Shown here: one piece after another, positions 1-5,612 of the stretch | How the letters are laid out: each line of letters begins with the position of its first letter | Position numbering within the stretch: position 1 is the stretch's first letter | From: CBDTTW01 sp965363675 | Lineage (GTDB): Bacteria > Bacteroidota > Rhodothermia > Rhodothermales > DASSAV01 | Length of the DNA: 7,624 nt | Assembly: GCA_965363675.1 (NCBI GenBank) | Contig: CBDTTW010000147.1 | Location: 1-7,624, forward strand | Direction of reading: 5' to 3' | Notes under the pieces: generated by a model | Databases searched by the model: none | Seen by the model: only the letters and a program-made list of their open reading frames with translations | What the model was told of the DNA's origin: nothing | Made by a program: the position numbers and the translations under genes

Positions 1-996
1 GGCGGCCACGGCGGCCCCCCACGCGCGGGGCGAGCCGTGCAGCGAGGCGTCTTCGAGCACGTAGAAGCGCGGCCCGCCGCCGGCGGTCTCGGCCGCCAGG
101 CCCGCCACGACGAGGCCGCAGGCGTCGCCGTCGCCGCGCGCGGCGATGCTCGGATCGACGCCGACGACGATGCGCGCCAGCTCCGGCGGCGCGGCGGCGC
201 GGGCGGCGTCCAGGGCGGCGCGCTTCCAAAGGGCATGCGGGTGCTCGTCGAGCAGCTCGGCGTGCAGCTCCTGCCGCGCCAGAGCCGTGCCCTCGTAGCG
301 GCGGCGCATGTGCTCCAGGAACGGCGCCGGCAGGTGGAGGCTGTTGTCGTAGGTGGCGCCCCGCGTGAGCACGACCTCCTCGCCGGCGCGCGCGGCGAGG
401 CTGCGCAGCAGGGCCAGCGGCCGGGGCGTCGTCGTGACGATGCAGCGGGGGCGCTCGCCGAGGCGTAGGCCCATCATGAGGTTATCCCACGTTTCTTGGG
501 GGTAGGGGTACTTCGCCAGCTCGTCCACCCACGCCAAGTCGTGCTGCGGGCCGCGCAGGCCGTCGGGGTTCGAGCCGGAGTAGGTGTGCGCCACGGCCCC
601 CGAGGGCCACTCCAGGCGGCGCTTGCTCGGCTCGTAGCGCGGGCGCTCGCGCGGCGGCGAGACGGCCAGCAGGCCTGCCGGCCCCTCGACCATGACGCCG
701 CGCACCTCGTCCTCGCTCTGCCCGACGAGCGCCAGCCGCGCCGCCGCGCGCCGCCGCACGAGGCGCCGGACGGCCTCGGCGCCGGTGCGCGTTTTGCCGA
801 AGCCGCGCCCGGCCAGGATGAGCCAGACGCTCCAGGCGCCGGGCGGCAGAAGCTGCTCCGGGCGCGCCCAGAAGTCCCAGCAGTACTTAGAGGCCATCGG
901 CGCCGGGAGGGTTTGCAGCACCCGCTCCCGCAGCGGCGCGGGCAACGAGGCGACGTAGGCGCTCAAGGAGAGCTTCGCGGGATTCGTCGGGTTCAT
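1..996 (-). CDS. terL: Phage terminase large subunit (packaging ATPase-nuclease), C-terminus cut by window edge
   Basis: This is the motor that pumps DNA into the prohead and cuts concatemers. The frame is open from an ATG at 996 to base 1, giving 332 residues; the last part of the nuclease domain lies outside the window. Residues 13-52 include AYVASLPAPLRERV and WDFWARPEQL, the usual lead-in of the Terminase_6-type large subunits. Walker A is AGRGFGKT at 62-69, Walker B is LAWVDE at 154-159, and the coupling motif is TTTPRP at 189-194. The RNase H-like nuclease starts with VGVDPS at about 278-283, whose Asp is the expected first metal ligand. The start at 996 is preferred over Met34 because residues before Met34 still match the family, although this makes a 110-bp overlap with the upstream small subunit. 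It follows the small subunit in the same leftward operon. Family assignment is confident; the closer subfamily is not. Confidence 0.95.
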   Translation of the reverse strand, partial: MNPTNPAKLSLSAYVASLPAPLRERVLQTLPAPMASKYCWDFWARPEQLLPPGAWSVWLILAGRGFGKTRTGAEAVRRLVRRRAAARLALVGQSEDEVRGVMVEGPAGLLAVSPPRERPRYEPSKRRLEWPSGAVAHTYSGSNPDGLRGPQHDLAWVDELAKYPYPQETWDNLMMGLRLGERPRCIVTTTPRPLALLRSLAARAGEEVVLTRGATYDNSLHLPAPFLEHMRRRYEGTALARQELHAELLDEHPHALWKRAALDAARAAAPPELARIVVGVDPSIAARGDGDACGLVVAGLAAETAGGGPRFYVLEDASLHGSPRAWGAAVAA

Positions 997-1300
997 AGGC
1001 GTCCTCGGGGGCGGGGCCGGCGTCGTTCCAGCAGGGTTGGTGGCGGAGGTAGAAAATTTGCGCTTGCACGTTGCCCTCCAGCGCGCGGTGCAGCAGCGCC
1101 TCGGCAATGGCGGCGGCCCCACGGGCGCGCCCACGCTCCAGCGCTTCGGCGAAGGCGCGGCTCTCGCGCTTGCGGCGGTGCAGCGTCGTCCGGCTGATGC
1201 CGAGCGCCTGGCAGATGGCCGCCTGCGTCAGGCCCAGGCCCGCCAAGCGGGCGACTTCCTCGGGGTCGGTCTGTTTGCGTGTCATGGAAGGCGTATACAT
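887..1300 (-). CDS. terS: Probable phage terminase small subunit (DNA-recognition HTH protein)
   Basis: This 137-residue protein lies directly upstream of the large terminase. It would recognise the packaging site and load the motor. Residues 12-45 (DPEEVARLAGLGLTQAAICQ, then ALGISRTTLHRRKR) form a clear helix-turn-helix of the type seen in many small terminases. This is followed by a basic, Ala/Arg-rich helical stretch (FAEALERGRARGAAAIAEAL), the likely oligomerisation region, and an acidic then Ala-rich tail. The start is uncertain: ATG at 1300 and ATG at 1285 (MTRKQTD) are both in frame and neither has a Shine-Dalgarno sequence. The good ribosome site upstream serves an ATG at 1328 that is one base out of frame. 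The last 110 bp overlap the large-subunit gene in another frame. The role is inferred from the HTH plus position; a phage transcription regulator is the alternative. Confidence 0.82.
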   Translation of the reverse strand: MYTPSMTRKQTDPEEVARLAGLGLTQAAICQALGISRTTLHRRKRESRAFAEALERGRARGAAAIAEALLHRALEGNVQAQIFYLRHQPCWNDAGPAPEDAYEPDESREALLERLRRLVARAAAGAGAANPPGADGL

Positions 1301-1312
1301 TGTTTGTACATG

Positions 1313-1327
1313 TGTCTATGATAGACA
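1313..1327. promoter_or_regulatory. Perfect 15-bp palindrome over the small-terminase leader, possible operator
   Basis: TGTCTAT-G-ATAGACA has two perfect 7-bp arms around one base. It lies 13 nt upstream of the ATG at 1300 and immediately downstream of, touching, the ATG at 1328. The size and symmetry fit a dimeric repressor site. As RNA it would form only a weak 5-bp stem. No cognate regulator is visible in the window. Confidence 0.4.
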
Positions 1328-1331
1328 TGGC

Positions 1332-1342
1332 GGTTCCTCTCG
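1332..1342 (-). promoter_or_regulatory. Ribosome-binding leader identical to that of the capsid gene, before ATG 1326-1328
   Basis: Read leftwards, CGAGAGGAACC stands 3 nt before the ATG at 1328. The same 11 bases stand 3 nt before the major capsid ATG. The GAGAGG core is a plausible Shine-Dalgarno sequence. The frame opened by this ATG begins MSIIDTCTNN and is one base out of register with the small terminase, so it either makes a leader peptide or exposes a frameshift. Confidence 0.55.
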
Positions 1343-1344
1343 GG

Positions 1345-1369
1345 AAAGGTTATGATCTTAACCTTGCCT
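1345..1369. repeat. Left copy of 25-bp palindromic inverted repeat
   Basis: This AT-rich element in a GC-rich setting has the core AAGGTTA-TGATCT-TAACCTT, with 7-bp arms around a central GATC. It matches the reverse complement of 5527-5551 at 23 of 25 bases; the two mismatches are adjacent, in the centre (1357-1358). It lies about 44 nt upstream of the small-terminase ATG at 1300. It may be an operator or promoter element of the leftward phage operon, or the left end of a mobile cargo. It is not a classic terminator: the stem is AT-rich and no T-tract follows. Confidence 0.75.
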
Positions 1370-1498
1370 TCGGGAAAAATGCAGCCCGGGGGGGTTCGGC
1401 GGGGCTTGTAACGGCGGCGCTATTGTTGCGCCTGCCTGGATCCCGGAGGCGGCGCGCGGCATTACGACGGCATCCTTCCCTCTTGCGGTCTCCCTTCC

Positions 1499-1975
1499 AT
1501 GATGCGCACCGACCTGCTCTCGCCCGCGTTCGACCAGCTCACCGCCAACGTGTTCGGCGAGCCGGACGACCCGATCATGCTCGTGGCGATCCGCGCCGAA
1601 AAGCTCATGGGCCGCTACGACCCGATCGTCTGGGAAGGCGACGCGGCCACCTTCGCCTTTACGTTCGTCAGCCCCAACGCCGAGGCAATCCTGGGCCACC
1701 CGCCGGAGCGCTGGATGCGCGAGCCGACGTTCTGGGCGGATGTGGTGCTGCACCCGGAGGACCGCAACGAGGCTATCGCGTACTGCGCCCTGGCGACAGG
1801 CCAGTGCCGCGACCACGACTTCGTTTACCGCGCCGTGGCGGCCGACGGTCGCATCGTCACGCTGCACGACATCGTGCGCGTGGTGCGCGGCCCCCGGGGC
1901 CTGGCGACGCACCTGCGCGGGATCATGGTGCGCCTGGACGAGGGCCTGCCCGGCGAGGCCGAGCCGGTCGCCTGA
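1499..1975 (+). CDS. Orphan single PAS-domain protein
   Basis: This 158-residue soluble protein is made almost wholly of one PAS fold of the PAS_3 type. After a 45-residue lead come FTFVSPNAEAILGHPPERW (54-72), a WADVVLHPEDRNEA segment with the typical HPEDR turn (79-92), then FVYRAVAADGRIVTLHDIV (108-126) and a closing strand LRGIMVRLDE. In the family this fold sits in front of histidine kinases or diguanylate cyclases and senses a ligand, redox state or light. Here there is no output domain, membrane segment or signal peptide, and the flavin-binding LOV cysteine motif is absent. It may act by binding a partner protein. The start at 1499 has tandem ATGs and no Shine-Dalgarno; a TATTGTTG near 1421-1428 resembles the Bacteroidota -7 box but lacks a well-spaced -33 box. 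It ends 6 bp from the stop of the convergent GH9 gene. Confidence 0.8.
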   Translation: MMRTDLLSPAFDQLTANVFGEPDDPIMLVAIRAEKLMGRYDPIVWEGDAATFAFTFVSPNAEAILGHPPERWMREPTFWADVVLHPEDRNEAIAYCALATGQCRDHDFVYRAVAADGRIVTLHDIVRVVRGPRGLATHLRGIMVRLDEGLPGEAEPVA

Positions 1976-1981
1976 GGCGGC

Positions 1982-4477
1982 CTACTTCGCCGCCGCCTGC
2001 TCCCGGAGCACCTGATCGGCGGCAAGAGCGAGGAACAGGTAGTTGCCCGAGCCGCCGCCCATGACGTACTCGGCCTGCTGCCACAGATACGGGAAGTTCT
2101 TCATCTCGGCGAAGTCCGGCCGGATGAGCGCCGTGCCCGAGACGACGCCGCCGGGGATGTACGACCAGTCGGCGCGGTTGAAGCCGTAGGCCGTCGTCAT
2201 GGAGCGCGCGCCTACGCCCGAGGCAAACGAGGCGGTGTTTTCGCCGGGGTGCGCCCCGAGCACGAAGTTGAGCGCGTTGAGCAGGTAGCGCGTGCTGACG
2301 AGGTCGGGGAAGGCGCGGTGCAGGAAGTACTGCTCGACGCCGAAGCGCTGGATGCCCCAGCCTGCGCCCCAGATGACCGGCTCGTAGGGAACGCCGAAGG
2401 GCGTTTTGCGCTGCGCCTCCTCGACGCCGGCGAAGTGGCGCGCCACGGCCTCGCGGACGGCGGCCGTCAGCGCCGCGTCGTCGAGCAAGGGCAGCGCCCG
2501 CCCGACGGCCCATCCGGTCTGCCCGATGCGCGCCGTGATGCGCGGCCCGGCCTCCAGGAGCGCCTGCCGGTAGCGGGGCGCGCGCGTGGTCAGGTACAAC
2601 TCGGTGAGGGCGGCGATGCGGCCGTCGAAGGCGCGCGCGGTGTCGCGGGGCATGGCGTAGAGCGCCTCGGCGGCGGCGAGGCTGCGCCGCGCCAGGTCGG
2701 GGTCGTAGGCGCGCAGCACCCGGCCGGCGATGGCAAGGGCCATGATGCCCTCGTACTCGTGCCCGGCGTGCTCCTCGGTGAACACCCACCGGTCATCCGG
2801 CAGCCCGGAGGCCGAGCCGGCGCGCTCGGTGGGGCCGAGGCGGGGGTCGTAGGCCAGGTTGTCGGTCACGTTCGCCACGTCGCCGAGCAGCACGTACTGG
2901 TCGAGCGTGGGCACGATGATGCCCCGGTAGAGGCGCCCGAGGCTTTCGTAGCCGCCCAGGATCGTCAGGACGCCGTGCTCGATCTGCTGTAAAAAGTCAG
3001 GCTTGCCGTCGGGCTGGTGGATGCGCACGACGCCGGAATCCTGGCGGATCGTGGTGTTGTCGTAGTCGTTGGCGAAGGCTTCGTAGGCGGCGGCCAGCAG
3101 GTGCACCTCAGCCGCCTGCGACTCGATGCGGAAGTCGTCGTCGCCGGCGTCGTGCCAGCCGCCCCGGTTGAGGCCAGGGACGCGCTCGCCGGGCCGGAAG
3201 CGAGTAAGCGTGCTCGGCCCCTGGAGGTAACCGTCGAAGTGGTTGATGCCGGTGGGGGCCATGCGCGCGTCGTCGAGGTGGCAGGCGCCGTGCCAGACGC
3301 GGTACTGCTCGATGATGCGCATGTGGCACATCTGCGCGGGGTAGAAATAATCGACGACCGGCTGCCAGACGGCGTGCGCGAACACGTCGTCGGCGATGCG
3401 GAACGGCTCGGAGCGGCGCCCTTCGTACTCGACGACGTACATGCCGGGGCGGCGCACGGCCGAGAAGTCGAGCCGGCGGTAGCGGTAGCGCAGGAAGCGC
3501 CCCCACTCGGTGGTTTGCAGCCCCCCGACCTCCTCCAGGCCGCCCGTCTCCGAGACGCGCAGCAGGCGGGCCGCGCCGTCCGCCTCGTCGGCGGCGTCGA
3601 GTTCGATGTGGGCGATTTTCTCCTGCGCGGGGTGGTAGCCTACCTGCGAGACGTGCACCACGGGCGCGGCCTTCCAGCCGGGCGCGGCGTGCGGCCGCAC
3701 GCGCCACTCGACGGCGCCACGCGTGGCCCCGGCGCCGACGAGCGAGCGCACCACGAACCAGCCGTTGTTGTGCTTGTGCCGCCCGTCGAGCAGCATCAGG
3801 TCGCCGGTGAGGCTTTCGATTTCGAGGCGCTGCAAGTCGGTCTCGGGGGCGACCATGAGCCGCCGCCCGACGGCGAGCGGCGCGGCCTGCATCACGCCCT
3901 CGGCGTCGCGCGTGACCGGGCCGTTGGCCTGGCGTGGGAAGATGCCCCACGCCTCGCCGAGGCGCCAGCTTTTGCCGAACAGATCGGTCGGGTACAGTTC
4001 GAGGTTGAAACCTACCTTGCCCACCCACTCCGCCGGAAGGGGCCGGTCGAGATCGACGACGATGCGGAAGCCCTCGCCATCGGCCGCGACGCGCACCTGA
4101 TAGCTCAGGTAGAGGTCGGGGTAGAACATGGGGTTGAAGCCCTTGAGGTGGCGGCTGGAGTCGGGATAGCTAAGGCGCGTCGTGATCACGCCCGCCGCCT
4201 GGTCCACGACGCGCGCGTGCTGGAGCGGCACGGGCTGCCACTGGCCGGGCGTCGGTTCGAGGCGCAGGTCGCCGTTGGTCGCCACGCGTACGCCGTGCTG
4301 GATGATGCTGACGCCGCCCTGGTGGCCCTCGGGGTAGATGTCCTGGAAGGCCATTACGTTGACGCCGGGGCGCTCGAAGTATTCGAGCGCGTTGAGGCGG
4401 AGCGGCTGCCCTACGGCGGAGAGCGCCGCCAGGCAAAGCGCGGACAGGCACACGAGCGTTTTAGCGGAAACCGGCAT
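1982..4477 (-). CDS. Secreted glycoside hydrolase family 9 enzyme (endoglucanase-like)
   Basis: GH9 enzymes hydrolyse beta-1,4-glucans or related beta-glucosides with inversion. Residues 1-23 form a Sec signal peptide (MPVSAK, then a hydrophobic run ending SAVG before QPL), so the enzyme is exported; no lipobox is seen. Residues 25-265 are a long N-terminal beta-rich region. A cellulase N-terminal Ig-like domain follows at about 272-362 (VVHVSQVGYHP to SEPFRIADD). The (alpha/alpha)6 catalytic domain runs from about 368 to 825. The catalytic Asp pair lies in GGWHDAGDDD (D443, D446), and the likely acid is E803 in WQQAEYVMGGG, at the place of the usual NE motif. The section LGAHPGENTASFASGVGAR (740-758) fits the conserved active-site loop, but the usual histidine there is not evident. 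At 831 residues it matches the long Bacteroidota-type GH9 form and looks intact. True substrate is unknown. It is divergent from the membrane-protein gene and convergent with the PAS gene, so it is its own transcription unit. Confidence 0.93.
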   Translation of the reverse strand: MPVSAKTLVCLSALCLAALSAVGQPLRLNALEYFERPGVNVMAFQDIYPEGHQGGVSIIQHGVRVATNGDLRLEPTPGQWQPVPLQHARVVDQAAGVITTRLSYPDSSRHLKGFNPMFYPDLYLSYQVRVAADGEGFRIVVDLDRPLPAEWVGKVGFNLELYPTDLFGKSWRLGEAWGIFPRQANGPVTRDAEGVMQAAPLAVGRRLMVAPETDLQRLEIESLTGDLMLLDGRHKHNNGWFVVRSLVGAGATRGAVEWRVRPHAAPGWKAAPVVHVSQVGYHPAQEKIAHIELDAADEADGAARLLRVSETGGLEEVGGLQTTEWGRFLRYRYRRLDFSAVRRPGMYVVEYEGRRSEPFRIADDVFAHAVWQPVVDYFYPAQMCHMRIIEQYRVWHGACHLDDARMAPTGINHFDGYLQGPSTLTRFRPGERVPGLNRGGWHDAGDDDFRIESQAAEVHLLAAAYEAFANDYDNTTIRQDSGVVRIHQPDGKPDFLQQIEHGVLTILGGYESLGRLYRGIIVPTLDQYVLLGDVANVTDNLAYDPRLGPTERAGSASGLPDDRWVFTEEHAGHEYEGIMALAIAGRVLRAYDPDLARRSLAAAEALYAMPRDTARAFDGRIAALTELYLTTRAPRYRQALLEAGPRITARIGQTGWAVGRALPLLDDAALTAAVREAVARHFAGVEEAQRKTPFGVPYEPVIWGAGWGIQRFGVEQYFLHRAFPDLVSTRYLLNALNFVLGAHPGENTASFASGVGARSMTTAYGFNRADWSYIPGGVVSGTALIRPDFAEMKNFPYLWQQAEYVMGGGSGNYLFLALAADQVLREQAAAK

Positions 4478-4551
4478 ATTTTGAGCGTATCTAACGGTTC
4501 GGGAGAGGGGCCTTCAGGCGGCGGGCTTTCCACAGTATCGCGCACGATCCG

Positions 4552-4581
4552 GCCGGGCGCAAGCCCCACACGGCGCCCGGC
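4552..4581 (+). promoter_or_regulatory. Strong GC hairpin in the leader of the membrane-protein gene
   Basis: GCCGGGCGC (4552-4560) pairs perfectly with GCGCCCGGC (4573-4581) around a 12-nt loop, all nine pairs being G-C. The stem ends 14 nt before the ATG at 4596, where it could limit ribosome access. It has no T-tract, so an intrinsic terminator is unlikely. Chance pairing in GC-rich DNA cannot be excluded. The rest of the 118-bp divergent spacer shows no convincing promoter for either gene. Confidence 0.4.
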
Positions 4582-4595
4582 GAGCCGAGACCACC

Positions 4596-5516
4596 ATGCA
4601 GCTTTTCCGTTTTCGCCCGGCGCCTGCGGGCTCGGGTTCGTTACGCACGGCAGCCGGCCGACTCGCGATAGCCGGTTCGCTCGCCATCAGCGGCTTCTGG
4701 GCCTTCTGGGGCGGCATCGAGGCGTTTCATGAAGGCTGGCATCTGCCGACCTGGTACGAGAACGTCGGGCTGACGCTCGTGCAGTATACCGCCCCGATGT
4801 TGCTCTTCGTTTTACTCTCGCTGGCCGCGCTCCACTGGCCGCGCGTGGGGCTGGGGTTGTACGCCGCCCTCGCCGTCTTCTGCATAGGGTTCTTCGGCCG
4901 ATTCACGCAGGTGGTGGTCTACTTCCTCGTACTGCCGCTGCTGGGGGTGGGCGCGCTCTTTTTCGCGGGCCGCCCGGCGCCCACGCGTCGCAACCGTATG
5001 CTGCTGGCGGGCGCGCCGCTGCTCGTGATGCTGGCCGCCGCCGCATATCCTGCCTACAAGACGTTTACGCGGGTGGACGACGGCTTCCGGGGCGCACGCC
5101 TGCTCGGCGAGGGCGGGGCGCGCCTCGTATGGGCGCCGGAAGGGCCGGGCTGGCCGCAGAAGCCCGCGCCCTTCGCCCACGCCGCCGACGCCTGCGCCCG
5201 CCTCAGCGCCGACGGGACGCGCCTGGAGCCGCGCGCGGTGAACCGGTGGCGCCTGCCCACCGCCGCCGAGTGCGTCGCGGCGGGGCGGCGGCATGGGCGC
5301 CCGAGCGGCGGCGTGTGGGCCGGCCCGGGCGCGCAGCCTGTCTACCGCGTGCAGCCGGACAAGGAAACGCCGCTCTGGAACCCCCGGTCGCCGGTCATCT
5401 ACTGGTGGACCGCCACGCCCGCCGGTGAGAGCAGGCTGATCTACGTCTACGACGGAAAGCTCTGGCCCAAGCGGCCCGGCGGCTGGTACGGTTGGCGCTG
5501 CGTCCGGCGGCCGTAA
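4596..5516 (+). CDS. Multi-pass membrane protein with C-terminal FGE/sulfatase-modifying-factor-like domain
   Basis: This 306-residue protein has about five hydrophobic segments (roughly 23-41, 58-79, 83-100, 106-125 and 135-153) followed by a soluble tail of about 150 residues. The tail has hallmarks of the formylglycine-generating-enzyme / C-type-lectin-like fold: GGARLVWAPEG (173-183), a DACARLS helix (198-204), WRLPTAAECVAA (218-229, compare the family RLPTEAEWEYAA), YWWTATP (269-275) and the terminal GWYGWRCVR (296-304, compare GFRCVR). It is shorter than true FGE and has no recognisable catalytic Cys pair, so a binding or structural role is likelier than enzyme activity. With an odd number of segments, the tail and N-terminus lie on opposite sides; topology is not decided. 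It is divergent from GH9 and ends just before the right 25-bp repeat. Fold assignment is moderate; function is unknown. Confidence 0.7.
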   Translation: MQLFRFRPAPAGSGSLRTAAGRLAIAGSLAISGFWAFWGGIEAFHEGWHLPTWYENVGLTLVQYTAPMLLFVLLSLAALHWPRVGLGLYAALAVFCIGFFGRFTQVVVYFLVLPLLGVGALFFAGRPAPTRRNRMLLAGAPLLVMLAAAAYPAYKTFTRVDDGFRGARLLGEGGARLVWAPEGPGWPQKPAPFAHAADACARLSADGTRLEPRAVNRWRLPTAAECVAAGRRHGRPSGGVWAGPGAQPVYRVQPDKETPLWNPRSPVIYWWTATPAGESRLIYVYDGKLWPKRPGGWYGWRCVRRP

Positions 5517-5526
5517 TCTTCTCGGG

Positions 5527-5551
5527 AGGCAAGGTTATCATCATAACCTTT
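5527..5551. repeat. Right copy of 25-bp palindromic inverted repeat
   Basis: The core AAGGTTAT-CATC-ATAACCTT has perfect 8-bp arms and is the inverted partner of 1345-1369. An outer pair, CTCGGG (5521-5526) with CCCGAG (5561-5566), nests around it; the left copy lacks this outer pair. The element lies 10 nt after the stop of the membrane-protein gene and about 61 nt before the prohead-protease ATG. That distance resembles the spacing of the left copy from the small terminase, so a shared phage operator or promoter is plausible. Confidence 0.75.
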
Positions 5552-5553
5552 AC

Positions 5554-5590
5554 CCGTTCGCCCGAGGGGACGTAGGTTATCGCCGTTCGC
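5554..5590 (+). repeat. Short direct repeats and a palindrome half-site before the protease gene
   Basis: CCGTTCGC occurs at 5554-5561 and again at 5583-5590. The half-site AGGTTATC of the right palindrome (5532-5539) recurs at 5574-5581, directly before the second CCGTTCGC. Thus a half-site followed by CCGTTCGC appears twice, with different spacing, within 60 bp upstream of the protease start. This may be an extra weak binding site for the protein that binds the palindrome. Confidence 0.35.
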
Positions 5591-5612
5591 AACACGCCCA
5601 CCTACACCCCTT

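Larger units (their letters stand above)
1345..5551. other. Cargo block framed by inverted 25-bp repeats
   Basis: This segment holds the PAS, GH9 and membrane-protein genes and is bounded on both sides by the same palindromic 25-mer in inverted orientation. Outside it on each side are phage head genes. No transposase, integrase or resolvase is encoded inside, and no direct target-site duplication is obvious just outside the repeats (CCTCTCGGG on the left, ACCCGTTCG on the right). It may be a passively moved cassette, a phage moron block, or simply the space between two divergent phage operons that share an operator. The boundaries are seen; mobility is inference. Confidence 0.35.

Noticed and set aside
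479..486. Further copy of the half-site AGGTTATC inside the large terminase gene
   Set aside because: It is a lone 8-mer in coding sequence without a symmetric partner; chance is enough.
37..1197. Plus-strand open frames across the left end
   Set aside because: The minus strand encodes terminase subunits with Walker A, Walker B, nuclease and HTH motifs; the plus frames are Arg/Ala-rich shadows.
1345..1369. Intrinsic terminator
   Set aside because: The stem is AT-rich with no T-tract, and it lies upstream of, not after, both flanking starts.
1982..4477. GH9 protein as endolysin or tail depolymerase
   Set aside because: It has a Sec signal peptide and cellulase-type Ig and catalytic domains, with no peptidoglycan-binding or tail-spike features and no holin beside it.
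3017..4732. Long open frame on the plus strand opposite the GH9 gene
   Set aside because: It is the antisense shadow of a GC-rich gene; its translation is low-complexity Val/Ala/Gly/Arg with no domain, while the minus strand gives a clear GH9 enzyme.
4596..5516. Diversity-generating retroelement target, because of the lectin/FGE-like C-terminus
   Set aside because: No reverse transcriptase, no template repeat and no near-copy of the gene's 3' end were seen in the window; the C-terminus lacks a run of AAC-derived variable positions.
1345..5551. Attachment sites (attL/attR) of an integrated element
   Set aside because: The two copies are inverted, not direct, and no integrase or tRNA gene lies nearby.
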